Shown here: in pieces, positions 63,701-64,000 of the stretch
Position numbering within the stretch: the first letter of the stretch is position 1
How the letters are laid out: every line of letters begins with the position of its first letter
Program-made: the position numbers and the translations under genes
Assembly: GCA_947561715.1 (NCBI GenBank)
Contig: OX387200.1
Location: 19,346,501-19,410,500 of the forward strand
Length of the DNA stretch: 64,000 bases
Reading direction: 5' to 3'
DNA from: Ascidia mentula
Taxonomy: Eukaryota > Chordata > Ascidiacea > Phlebobranchia > Ascidiidae
Notes under the pieces: generated by a model
The model's input: only the letters and a program-made list of their open reading frames with translations
Database searches by the model: none
What the model was told of the DNA's origin: nothing

Positions 63701-63721
63701 AAACCGATTGCTATGGAATAT
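562..63721 (+). CDS. Giant CTLD/EGF/79-residue-repeat gene, partial at both ends
   Basis: One multi-exon reading frame can be followed through about 177 exons, all on this strand: 15 exons of the CTLD/EGF mosaic (690 codons) and 162 exons of the repeat array (about 6,396 codons). Exon phases stay compatible throughout. A divergent copy of the repeat domain sits between CTLDs at 3835-4880, which ties the lectin part and the array into one gene. The domain content implies an extracellular or secreted, disulfide-rich, probably filamentous protein. No signal peptide, membrane segment, start or stop is inside the window. The weakest join is the exon at 7588-7686, whose donor is poor and is followed by an in-frame stop. 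If that join is wrong, two neighbouring genes are present. I do not recognise the gene and give no function. Confidence 0.75.
885..929 (+). CDS. Exon: short linker after CTLD 1
   Basis: A 45-nt exon between an acceptor ending GCAG (884) and donor GTAATT. It is phase 1-1 and codes about 15 residues (NCANPSIRPVEEPL) with one Cys and several Pro. It links CTLD 1 to the EGF-like exon. It is short, so the call rests on phase agreement and good splice sites. Confidence 0.55.
   Translation, partial: LIVPTPLSALLKNH
1056..1163 (+). CDS. Exon: EGF-like domain
   Basis: A 108-nt phase 1-1 exon holding six Cys with spacing C-x3-C-x5-C-x4-C-x1-C-x8-C, the order and single-residue CxC of an EGF-like module. 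It begins DFSKICDPPC and ends just after the sixth Cys with LWNA. No calcium-binding D/N-x-D/N-E/Q signature precedes the first Cys. EGF modules with symmetric phase-1 introns are standard in animal extracellular mosaics. Choosing acceptor AG at 1054-1055 avoids the stop that appears if the later AG is used. Confidence 0.8.
1223..1724 (+). CDS. Exons: N-terminal half of CTLD 2
   Basis: Two phase 1-1 exons, 1223-1318 and 1530-1724. The first gives a CTLD start with a Trp/Ala-rich helix (ATWHQASDYCK); the second continues with LGGYLLPP and reaches FWIGMSD and GRWKF, the conserved WIG element. The usual C-terminal half with its Cys pair does not follow directly: the next exon starts another CTLD. 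The fitting C-terminal half appears at 3244-3441, after a complete CTLD, so this domain is either split by a nested CTLD or truncated. Confidence 0.75.
1836..3059 (+). CDS. Exons: CTLD 3, complete
   Basis: Three exons, 1836-2032 (phase 1 to 0), 2427-2622 (0 to 1) and 2910-3059 (1-1). They encode a whole CTLD: YRHFMYN near the start, SEAVTFCSHMKGRLP (first helix with Cys and GxLP), LAWIGM (WIG element), LIWDDG, then DELCVNI, ATWDDYECG and HVVCEL. The Cys pattern C...C...C...C fits a canonical domain. The EPN/QPD position reads poorly (SPNG), so sugar binding is uncertain. The 2033-2426 intron holds nothing I recognise. Confidence 0.8.
3244..3441 (+). CDS. Exon: CTLD C-terminal half with EPN and WND motifs
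   Basis: A 198-nt phase 1-1 exon after CTCAG. It contains GEPNDAWCQEDC, a mannose-type EPN triplet next to the EDC motif, then RWSDFWNDYSC with the WND calcium-site motif and GFACEV at the end. In C-type lectins EPN plus WND usually marks a working Ca-dependent sugar site; that is family knowledge, not shown here. It has no N-terminal half of its own beside it. The natural partner is the half domain at 1223-1724, with CTLD 3 in between. Confidence 0.8.
3835..4880 (+). CDS. Divergent founder-like copy of the repeat domain
   Basis: Two exons, 3835-3908 (phase 1 to 0) and 4733-4880 (0 to 1), 74 residues. The first gives ELPIFGCPNYNPALTYYC and then IRQVSTW, aligning with the array core LPxxCPxYNGPHSxDCLKxVW. 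The second gives ANCSET, a helix-like middle and EMCDFQG, matching Cys27 and the terminal Cys76-Phe-Gly of the array domain. The intron falls after the conserved Trp, not at residue 52 as in all array copies. It lies between CTLDs, so the domain was present before the array grew. The intron holds the hAT-like element at 4028-4669. Confidence 0.7.
4028..4669 (-). mobile_element. hAT-like non-autonomous element, family a
   Basis: Terminal inverted repeats TAGGGATGGGCAAT at both ends and a perfect 8-bp target duplication GTATTTGT at 4020-4027 and 4670-4677. It is 642 bp with no transposase-like frame. An 8-bp duplication with a TA-G-G-rich terminus is characteristic of hAT elements. A second copy in opposite orientation is at 49194. 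Strand given is arbitrary. Confidence 0.88.
5045..6820 (+). CDS. Exons: CTLD 4, complete
   Basis: Three exons: 5045-5151 (phase 1 to 0), 5552-5657 (0 to 1) and 6641-6820 (1-1). They encode GIDVKYYLEASKYND, GVCTSENALLP, WWIGLDD, VYVWSDG, YTNWSP, KDCVVV, RWTVEDC and SFVC, the full order of CTLD landmarks. No EPN/QPD triplet is present. The donor at 5152 was chosen inside a longer open stretch because it gives the phase the next exon needs and joins LLPT to MKNST cleanly. The last donor is GTTAGT, weaker than its neighbours. Confidence 0.75.
5941..6015. repeat. Short tandem repeat, about 20-bp unit
   Basis: Three to four degenerate copies of TTCGGTAACAATGCNNNNTG in the intron inside CTLD 4. Non-coding. 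Confidence 0.65.
6885..7411. mobile_element. hAT-like non-autonomous element, family b
   Basis: Termini CATAGGCGTCGATTT and its complement; flanks ATCAGGAT (6877-6884) and ATCATGAT (7412-7419), a 7/8 match. It is 527 bp, non-coding, in the intron after CTLD 4. A lone GGCGTCGATTTTTT near 5710 resembles this terminus without a visible partner. Confidence 0.82.
7588..7686 (+). CDS. Exon: 33-codon linker, or possible terminal exon
   Basis: After AACAACAG the frame reads KIRLYYLLAKIRVLIELAMD and on to EFKS, amphipathic and helix-like. A GTTAAA donor at 7687 would make a 99-nt phase 1-1 exon joining CTLD 4 to the first array domain. If that weak donor is not used, the same frame meets TAA at once (AGT TAA), which would end the lectin gene here. 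The phase match to both neighbours favours the splice reading, but only modestly. Confidence 0.45.
7822..8515 (+). CDS. Array domain 0, type III-like, first of the array
   Basis: Exons 7822-7966 (145 nt) and 8433-8515 (83 nt), 76 residues. It carries FSGPHSL, GVWSLVGC, SPTERSALSGM and DTGDTAAQTDC, the marks of type III. It is three residues short at its start, and Cys17 is replaced by Ser. A different Cys near residue 48 (MNCQ) may compensate. This is the only array copy not 79 residues long. The 466-nt intron between its exons has no recognised element. Confidence 0.8.
8574..9296 (+). CDS. Triplet T1: two domains, I and a II/III hybrid
   Basis: Exons I 8574-8727 and 8798-8880; II 8940-9093 and 9214-9296. 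The type I domain has NYNGPHSMDC and PEGEEYPENL. The second begins as type II (PTYVGTHSLDC), but its last exon starts type II-like (RMNTTKIEADNG) and ends type III-like (NNVAQMNCYG). A type III domain is missing, so this looks like a deletion that fused a II second exon to a III second exon. Length stays 79 residues per domain. Confidence 0.85.
9334..9807. repeat. Two 183-bp direct repeats
   Basis: Units at about 9334-9516 and 9626-9807, offset 292 bp, share CACTGTTTCGACCTGT, GGTACCTTTCGGTCAACGTA and GTACCGAAAAACAGAGAC. The spacer contains AAAAAGCCATAATAAC, whose complement follows the second unit (about 9803-9828), so the block also has an inverted component. Probably a mobile-element remnant. 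Confidence 0.75.
10163..11342 (+). CDS. Triplet T2 (domains I, II, III)
   Basis: Exons I 10163-10316, 10435-10517; II 10577-10730, 10908-10990; III 11047-11200, 11260-11342. First complete triplet. All four Cys (6, 17, 27, 76) are kept in each domain. The first donor after domain I is ATAA|GTTGGG, so the boundary residue becomes Asn rather than Asp. Domain II has HSAACLK in place of HSMDCLK. Confidence 0.87.
11590..13548 (+). CDS. Triplet T3, carries the variant type III
   Basis: Exons I 11590-11743, 11812-11894; II 12825-12978, 13102-13184; III 13240-13393, 13466-13548. Domain III is the variant LSGSCTTMAGPHSL with GCSIQGAEHPDKLT, which recurs in T9, T15 and T21. Residue 52 of domain II is Ser (AG|T) instead of Arg. 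The 930-nt intron before domain II resembles the one in T21, with shared stretches around 11960-12050 and 12340-12540. Confidence 0.87.
11895..12824. other. Long intron in T3
   Basis: 930 nt, AT-rich, no exon. Shares several stretches with the 2.7-kb T21 intron (for example CAACAGTAATTTACA and GTTAGATTGTTGGCTGTACT), while T9 and T15 have a 125-nt intron here. Confidence 0.7.
13883..15131 (+). CDS. Triplet T4 (first triplet of duplicate A)
   Basis: Exons I 13883-14036, 14151-14233; II 14294-14447, 14695-14777; III 14834-14987, 15049-15131. Domain I is the FNGPHSLDCL form, domain II the AGTEYPEKLSNSKASDL form with Lys at residue 52, domain III the SSQRDDLSKM form. Introns and exons match T10 closely, which marks the left part of the recent duplication. 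Confidence 0.88.
15132..16092. other. Long intron T4-T5, conserved intronic block
   Basis: 961 nt, no exon. It contains a block near 15640-15740 (GGGATTATGTCACATGCGAAA, then GGTAGAGAACTACGTGG and CCAAACCACACATACT). Versions of this block recur in introns at 18867-19908, 26773-27723, 30500-31543, 39772-40377, 43255-43900, 57025-58313 and 61469-62562, mostly before odd triplets. Confidence 0.65.
16093..17197 (+). CDS. Triplet T5 (odd form)
   Basis: Exons I 16093-16246, 16359-16441; II 16495-16648, 16752-16834; III 16890-17043, 17115-17197. It has the odd-triplet marks: MEDIKTDADSGS in domain I, YGGPHSMDCLK in II, and RMKKTKSDADSGDASE with CFGAG at the end of II. Near-identical to T11. The acceptor before the last exon is CAAAG rather than the usual CACAG. 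Confidence 0.88.
17591..18866 (+). CDS. Triplet T6 (even form)
   Basis: Exons I 17591-17744, 17864-17946; II 18009-18162, 18430-18512; III 18569-18722, 18784-18866. Domain I has HSMECLNKVWTSVGC, shared only with T12 and partly T18. Domain II has KGPHAMNCIKSVW, the most altered core among type II domains, with Cys17 kept. Near-identical to T12. Confidence 0.88.
18867..19908. other. Long intron T6-T7
   Basis: 1,042 nt without an exon. Holds the conserved block near 19350-19450 and a decayed relative of the 57302 hairpin near 19618-19690. Confidence 0.6.
19909..21010 (+). CDS. Triplet T7 (odd form)
   Basis: Exons I 19909-20062, 20181-20263; II 20324-20477, 20567-20649; III 20703-20856, 20928-21010. 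Domain I ends KRIDSELNRLSSLKYR, domain II has AGDGYPEKLSDPEF, domain III has HSLNCLRSVWKSVGC. The last exon ends ACAT|GTATGT, so the next domain starts with Ser. Near-identical to T13. Confidence 0.88.
21267..23033 (+). CDS. Triplet T8 (even form), intron carries a hAT-like element
   Basis: Exons I 21267-21420, 21988-22070; II 22139-22292, 22597-22679; III 22736-22889, 22951-23033. Domain I has HSMNCLKNVWTFAGC, domain II AYNGPHSDACLKIVW, domain III begins LATSC rather than LPTSC. The intron inside domain I contains the element at 21470-21922. Near-identical to T14, which carries the same element at the same site. Confidence 0.88.
21470..21922. mobile_element. hAT-like non-autonomous element, family c, copy in T8
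   Basis: Short termini TAGTGATGT and ACATCACTA with a perfect 8-bp target duplication ATAAATTT (21462-21469, 21923-21930). It is 453 bp with GC-rich subterminal CCGGATCCGG and GGCCGGATAA repeats that stand out strongly from the host intron. No coding potential. Confidence 0.88.
23292..25162 (+). CDS. Triplet T9, GC donor and variant type III
   Basis: Exons I 23292-23445, 23517-23599; II 23725-23878, 24725-24807; III 24864-25017, 25080-25162. The donor after the first exon is CCG|GCAAGT, a GC-AG intron with an otherwise strong consensus; T15 has the same. Domain II has GCLSEGNEYP. Domain III is the GCSIQGAEHP variant of T3, T15 and T21. It closes duplicate A. Confidence 0.87.
23879..24724. 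other. Intron in T9 with small element
   Basis: 846 nt; holds the inverted-repeat element 24319-24631. No exon seen in the rest. The T15 intron 36896-37721 is its copy. Confidence 0.6.
24319..24631. mobile_element. Small inverted-repeat element, copy in T9 intron
   Basis: Imperfect terminal repeats, TACCGTATTT at the left and AAATACAGTA at the right, with AGCCGCC-like subterminal matches. The interior resembles parts of the family a hAT-like elements (AAGCCGC, CGGCTTACA, TTTTTTAACAC blocks), so it may be a derivative or a nested element. No clear target duplication. Confidence 0.55.
25498..26772 (+). CDS. Triplet T10 (first triplet of duplicate B)
   Basis: Exons I 25498-25651, 25766-25848; II 25909-26062, 26336-26418; III 26475-26628, 26690-26772. 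Counterpart of T4 at about 11.6 kb. Small differences include EGDEYPEKL for EGEEYPPKL in domain I, IVWTSVGC for FVWTFVGC in II, and DDLIKM for DDLSKM in III. Confidence 0.88.
26773..27723. other. Long intron T10-T11
   Basis: 951 nt, near-identical copy of 15132-16092, no exon. Confidence 0.65.
27724..28828 (+). CDS. Triplet T11 (odd form)
   Basis: Exons I 27724-27877, 27990-28072; II 28126-28279, 28383-28465; III 28520-28673, 28746-28828. Counterpart of T5. Domain II differs locally: LKKVWSSVGCLPAG against LKSIWSSVGCVPAG in T5, and the domain starts with Gly (GTTTG) instead of Asp. Domain III has KFSGPHSL where T5 has TFTGPHSL. These clustered changes look like conversion from another copy. 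Confidence 0.88.
29222..30499 (+). CDS. Triplet T12 (even form)
   Basis: Exons I 29222-29375, 29495-29577; II 29640-29793, 30061-30143; III 30200-30353, 30417-30499. Counterpart of T6, with the same KGPHAMNCIKSVW core in domain II. Domain III has LPTFC for LPTSC. Its last intron (CATG|TAATT region to CACAG) matches other copies better than T6 does, again suggesting a local conversion tract. Confidence 0.88.
30500..31543. other. Long intron T12-T13
   Basis: 1,044 nt, near-identical copy of 18867-19908, with the decayed hairpin relative near 31253. No exon. Confidence 0.65.
31544..32646 (+). CDS. Triplet T13 (odd form)
   Basis: Exons I 31544-31697, 31816-31898; II 31959-32112, 32202-32284; III 32339-32492, 32564-32646. 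Counterpart of T7, with identical domain I protein in the part I compared. Domain II ends FDFLSERPYR against FNFLSGRTYR in T7. The terminal ACAT|GTATGT donor is kept. Confidence 0.88.
32903..34665 (+). CDS. Triplet T14 (even form), intron carries a hAT-like element
   Basis: Exons I 32903-33056, 33628-33710; II 33779-33932, 34230-34312; III 34368-34521, 34583-34665. Counterpart of T8, with the same element in the same intron (33106-33557) and the same LATSC start in domain III. The II second exon starts RNLLNQ instead of RKLLNQ. Confidence 0.88.
33106..33557. mobile_element. hAT-like non-autonomous element, family c, copy in T14
   Basis: Same element, same flanking ATAAATTT duplication (33098-33105, 33558-33565) and same intron position as 21470-21922. 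It was copied with the T4-T9 unit, not inserted again. A handful of substitutions separate the two. Confidence 0.88.
34690..36074. mobile_element. 1,385-bp insertion unique to duplicate B
   Basis: Aligning the T8-T9 intron (CTCCCTGT then AGTTGTTAATTGC) with the T14-T15 intron shows these 1,385 bases added between the two halves. Exon offsets change from 11,632 to 13,017 across it. It lacks an obvious terminal inverted repeat, poly(A) tail or coding frame; the right end has a near-palindrome, TGTAACGTAAAATTACGTCA. Class unknown. Confidence 0.7.
36309..38159 (+). CDS. Triplet T15, GC donor and variant type III
   Basis: Exons I 36309-36462, 36534-36616; II 36742-36895, 37722-37804; III 37861-38014, 38077-38159. 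Counterpart of T9, including the CCG|GCAAGT donor at 36463 and the GCSIQGAEHP type III. Domain III reads TMVGPHSL for TMAGPHSL. The intron before it carries the 1,385-bp insertion (34690-36074) absent from T9. It closes duplicate B. Confidence 0.87.
37316..37628. mobile_element. Small inverted-repeat element, copy in T15 intron
   Basis: Counterpart of 24319-24631 at the same intron position, inherited with the unit duplication. Differences are scattered substitutions and small indels. Confidence 0.55.
38482..39771 (+). CDS. Triplet T16 (even form)
   Basis: Exons I 38482-38635, 38750-38832; II 38897-39050, 39325-39407; III 39464-39617, 39689-39771. It holds the T4/T10 position of the next 18-domain unit, but divergence in both exons and introns is clearly greater. 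Domain I starts VLTAVC, domain II has AGTKYPEKLSNTETSALS. Domain III has the TPTQRNTFSKM form. Confidence 0.87.
39772..40377. other. Intron T16-T17
   Basis: 606 nt, more diverged relative of the T4-T5 intron; keeps part of the conserved block near 39945-40045. No exon. Confidence 0.55.
40378..41468 (+). CDS. Triplet T17 (odd form)
   Basis: Exons I 40378-40531, 40636-40718; II 40779-40932, 41023-41105; III 41161-41314, 41386-41468. Domain I ends NKLYYLDYR, replacing the usual LSGLDYR. Domain II starts DMPNSC and has SGDGYPEKLSDVEF like T7/T13; its second exon has NGMNKTK for NRMNKTK. Domain III has EGGEYPEKLT. The acceptor before the II second exon is TTTAAG. Confidence 0.86.
41469..41975. 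other. Intron T17-T18
   Basis: 507 nt, related to the 393-nt introns at 17198 and 28829 but longer. No exon or element recognised. Confidence 0.5.
41976..43254 (+). CDS. Triplet T18 (even form)
   Basis: Exons I 41976-42129, 42247-42329; II 42393-42546, 42818-42900; III 42957-43110, 43172-43254. Domain II has SCSTYDGPHSDACLK; the Pro after Cys6 is Ser. The II second exon reads KRMNTTKVKADSGDASQ. Domain III has LPTFC and LPQGAEYPDNLTSSQRDD, a form also seen in T24 and T26. Confidence 0.87.
43255..43900. other. Intron T18-T19
   Basis: 646 nt. Carries a reduced conserved block near 43380-43420 and a decayed hairpin relative near 43608-43690. No exon. Confidence 0.55.
43901..45042 (+). CDS. Triplet T19 (odd form)
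   Basis: Exons I 43901-44054, 44197-44279; II 44340-44493, 44597-44679; III 44734-44887, 44960-45042. The domain I second exon has SGSPTEQLNC, the form that also ends the chimeric exons in T23 and T27, so it may share their source. The last exon ends ATAT|GTAAGT, so the next residue is Ser. Confidence 0.87.
45241..46429. mobile_element. 1.2-kb element with 14-bp terminal inverted repeats
   Basis: Left end TAAAGTGCATATGA, right end TCACATGCACTTTA, complementary except for one position. It interrupts an intron that is about 256 nt in T7-T8 and T13-T14; removing it leaves about 217 nt. Base composition is less AT-rich than the host. Short frames inside show nothing recognisable. Target duplication not resolved. 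Confidence 0.65.
46449..47735 (+). CDS. Triplet T20 (even form)
   Basis: Exons I 46449-46602, 46720-46802; II 46871-47024, 47302-47384; III 47441-47594, 47653-47735. Domain I has VCSTFNGPHS and GCSSEGEEYP, two local departures from CP and GCLPEG. Domain III ends LKEMPYP, and residue 52 becomes Pro (CC|A). Domain II matches T8/T14 (HSDACLKIVW). The acceptor of the III second exon follows TTTTGACAG. Confidence 0.86.
48037..51872 (+). CDS. Triplet T21, variant type III, very long internal intron
   Basis: Exons I 48037-48190, 48263-48345; II 51082-51235, 51435-51517; III 51574-51727, 51790-51872. Same class as T3, T9 and T15: domain III is the GCSIQGAEHP variant. The intron before domain II is 2.7 kb because it holds a hairpin (48584-48643) and a hAT-like element (49194-49925). 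Remaining stretches of that intron resemble the T3 intron. The I second exon has QLGCFG for QLNCFG. Confidence 0.87.
48584..48643. repeat. Short hairpin, ACGACTAGGCTTC arms
   Basis: Inverted repeat ACGACTAGGCTTC and GAAGCCTAGTCGT around a loop of about 25 bases, followed by AGGCAAAACGTCAG, similar to the AGGCGAAAC block of the 57302 hairpin. In the long T21 intron. Confidence 0.65.
49194..49925 (+). mobile_element. hAT-like non-autonomous element, family a, second copy
   Basis: Same TAGGGATGGGCAAT termini as 4028. Flanks are GCCTGGCA (49186-49193) and GCTTGGCA (49926-49933), a 7/8 target duplication. The right end, read in reverse, matches the left end of the 4028 copy, so the two are inverted relative to each other. 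It is 732 bp. Confidence 0.85.
52112..53498 (+). CDS. Triplet T22 (even form)
   Basis: Exons I 52112-52265, 52377-52459; II 52524-52677, 53062-53144; III 53201-53354, 53416-53498. Domain I starts VLTAVC as in T16, its counterpart in the previous 18-domain unit. Domain III has LKYVWNLVGC and ends with the SSQRDD form. The intron before the II second exon contains the fold-back element at 52746-52863. Confidence 0.87.
52746..52863. mobile_element. Fold-back element flanked by TA
   Basis: A 118-bp near-perfect palindrome bounded by TA on each side (52744-52745, 52864-52865). Arms begin GGAACACA and include CATAATTCTGA and AAGAGACTGGCCCATAT around a short loop. TA flanks suggest a Tc1/mariner-type miniature element. 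Confidence 0.75.
53722..55384 (+). CDS. Triplet T23, chimeric second exon in domain I
   Basis: Exons I 53722-53875, 54548-54630; II 54691-54844, 54941-55023; III 55078-55231, 55302-55384. The I second exon begins type II-like (ELTDEMNTTK) and ends type I-like (DADSGSPTEQLNC), still 83 nt. An unused stub of the original exon start remains at 53971-53999. A composite palindromic element (54030-54531) sits between stub and exon. The last exon ends ATAT|GTAAGT. Confidence 0.85.
53971..53999 (+). pseudogene. Abandoned 5' end of a type I second exon (T23)
   Basis: After GGTGAAG the sequence reads as ILVSEMEYI, matching the first 30 or so bases of a normal type I second exon, then runs into intron-like sequence and an in-frame TAA. 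It keeps its acceptor AG, but using it would end the frame. The live exon starts at 54548. Confidence 0.75.
54030..54531. mobile_element. Composite palindromic element with tRNA-like segment
   Basis: Two interlocking inverted repeats. Arms of about 70 bp at 54030-54102 and 54176-54248 (ATGATAGGCAGGAT and its complement) enclose a stretch at 54113-54161 whose complement lies at 54485-54530 (AGGCTGCATTGCCTGGGCTG). Between the second pair is a tRNA-like sequence. The whole lies in the T23 intron and is absent from the matching T27 intron. It could be a SINE inserted in, or joined to, a fold-back element. Confidence 0.7.
54362..54434 (+). tRNA. tRNA-like segment, probably a SINE head or pseudogene
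   Basis: It has an A-box-like TAGTTCAGTTGG, a perfect anticodon stem TGGGC/GCCCA with loop CTGGTTA (anticodon GGT, nominally Thr), and a perfect T arm GTGAG-TTCAAAC-CTCAC. Faults are a mismatch at the first acceptor pair, one extra base before the anticodon stem, and an anticodon not normally used by eukaryotic tRNA-Thr. It lies inside a mobile element, so a working tRNA gene is unlikely. Confidence 0.5.
55698..57024 (+). CDS. Triplet T24 (even form)
   Basis: Exons I 55698-55851, 55971-56053; II 56122-56275, 56578-56660; III 56717-56870, 56942-57024. Domain I has CLQVGQEYPEKLDNS, shared only with T26. The II second exon has ADNGVSMKVLACFG, where GDASE is replaced by GVSMK with length kept. 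Domain III has LPQGGEYPDNL and Lys at residue 52. Confidence 0.87.
57025..58313. other. Long intron T24-T25
   Basis: 1,289 nt. Contains the full hairpin 57302-57421, the conserved block near 57695-57810 and a decayed hairpin relative near 58018-58095. No exon. Confidence 0.6.
57302..57421. repeat. 120-bp hairpin repeat
   Basis: Arms CTTAATAATCTGTTCTTCTGG and complement, continuing through AAAACGTAACT, with a loop containing ACAGGCGAAAC. Decayed relatives without a full second arm appear near 19618, 31253, 43608, 58018 and 62150, in introns at equivalent array positions. Confidence 0.75.
58314..59430 (+). CDS. Triplet T25 (odd form)
   Basis: Exons I 58314-58467, 58587-58669; II 58730-58883, 58985-59067; III 59122-59275, 59348-59430. 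Domain II begins with Glu (ELPKNC). Met is replaced by Ile in both the I second exon (SEIKDIK) and the II second exon (NRINKTK). Domain III has GCFPEG for GCLPEG. Confidence 0.87.
59742..61468 (+). CDS. Triplet T26 (even form), intron carries a hAT-like element
   Basis: Exons I 59742-59895, 59957-60039; II 60108-60261, 61022-61104; III 61161-61314, 61386-61468. Domain I has FNGRHSMDC (Pro12 to Arg) and CLQVGQEYP as in T24. The II second exon ends LACYGTG. The element at 60476-60933 lies in the intron within domain II. The similarity to T24 suggests a local two- or four-triplet duplication at this end. Confidence 0.87.
60476..60933. mobile_element. hAT-like non-autonomous element, family d
   Basis: Termini TATGGATGCACCGAAA and TTTCGGTGCATCACTA; flanks GTTTTATG (60468-60475) and GTTTTATT (60934-60941), 7/8. 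It is 458 bp with repeated GCCGAA motifs inside. It sits in the intron within domain II of T26. Confidence 0.85.
61469..62562. other. Long intron T26-T27
   Basis: 1,094 nt. Conserved block near 61838-61940; decayed hairpin relative near 62150-62225; a local near-repeat of AAACTTAGATGAACTAAG-type sequence around 62310 and 62425. No exon. Confidence 0.6.
62563..63721 (+). CDS. Triplet T27, chimeric second exon in domain I
   Basis: Exons I 62563-62716, 62876-62958; II 63019-63172, 63276-63358; III 63413-63566, 63639-63721. It has the same chimeric exon as T23 (ELTDEMNTTK start, SPTEQLNC end) and the same stub upstream, but without the palindromic insertion. Domain II has HTMDCLKKVW. The last donor is ATAT|GTATGT, and the frame continues beyond the window. 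Confidence 0.85.
62812..62840 (+). pseudogene. Abandoned 5' end of a type I second exon (T27)
   Basis: Same stub as at 53971 (ILVSEMEYI), following GGTGAAG. Here only 35 bases separate it from the live exon at 62876, and those bases match the intron end that precedes type II second exons in even triplets. Confidence 0.75.
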
Positions 63722-64000
63722 GTATGTAGAATATTACAAAACTGTGTTAAAATATCTTACCAGTTCTTATTTCAAAGCAGAGGCCCATAAAGTTAGGGTA
63801 GATATGTTTGTGGCACACTTATTTTAAAAATTATTGTCAAATCAATGTATTTTAAAACATTGTTACAGAATAAGTCCATTCATAACAATGTTGGTAAAGT
63901 CCTGAGAAATCTTGGTTAACTTTATGGAATTGCTGTGTAAATGCCCAAAATTCTTGAACCTACTTTCAGTAGTGTTGTTGTTGTACTTCTCTAAACTAGC
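63722..64000. other. Intron after T27, runs off the window
   Basis: Intron sequence like those that precede even triplets elsewhere (for example ACTTTCAGTAGTGTTGTTGTTGT), so another type I exon is expected just beyond base 64000. Confidence 0.65.

Noticed and set aside
8574-63721. Regularly spaced repeats as a CRISPR-like array
   Set aside because: Repeats are protein-coding exon pairs with animal splice sites and hundreds of bases of intron; spacing and repeat length do not suit CRISPR.
7822-63721. A cluster of many separate small secreted-protein genes
   Set aside because: No signal peptide, start or stop occurs at any triplet; phases run on from one triplet to the next, and each domain boundary splits a codon.

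Overview
The window is animal nuclear DNA: AT-rich, intron-rich, GT-AG introns throughout, with exons that only make sense after splicing. C-type lectin-like domains (CTLDs), an EGF-like domain and phase-1-bounded modules point to a metazoan extracellular or secreted protein. Short introns, AT richness and many small hAT-like and fold-back elements would suit an ascidian tunicate, but no sequence here names the species. That placement is a guess.

All coding evidence is on the + strand and reads as one very large gene that enters before base 1 and leaves after base 64000. I see no first exon, promoter, stop codon in frame with the joined exons, or poly(A) site. Bases 562-6820 encode a mosaic: the end of one CTLD, a linker, an EGF-like domain, a split or nested pair of CTLDs, one divergent copy of the repeat domain (3835-4880), then a further CTLD. 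A 33-codon linker exon (7588-7686) joins this to the array. The 15 exons of this part sum to 2,070 nt (690 codons) with compatible phases.

From 7822 to the right edge is a tandem array of 81 copies of a domain I do not recognise. Each copy is two exons, 154 nt then 83 nt, giving exactly 79 residues in 80 of 81 copies. Introns are phase 1 between domains and phase 2 within them. Conserved positions are Cys6, Cys17, Trp22, Cys27 and Cys76, with core motif CPxYNGPHSxDCLKxVW. About 6,400 residues of array lie in this window alone.

The array is hierarchical. Three domain types (I, II, III) alternate as triplets of 237 residues, named T1-T27 here. Odd and even triplets differ, giving a six-domain period, and diagnostic variants recur every six triplets (18 domains, 1,422 residues; T3/T9/T15/T21). 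One such unit, T4-T9 (about 13.55-25.16 kb), is repeated as T10-T15 (about 25.16-38.16 kb) with introns nearly identical, so that duplication is recent. Chimeric exons in T1, T23 and T27 record recombination or gene conversion between domain types.

The introns hold mobile DNA: four hAT-like families with visible 8-bp target duplications (4028, 6885, 21470/33106, 49194, 60476), a TA-flanked fold-back element (52746), a 1.2-kb element with 14-bp terminal repeats (45241), an unclassified 1.4-kb insertion present only in the second duplicate (34690), and a composite palindrome carrying a tRNA-like segment (54030-54531). Several introns show the same old insertion at equivalent places in successive 18-domain units, which helps to order the duplications.
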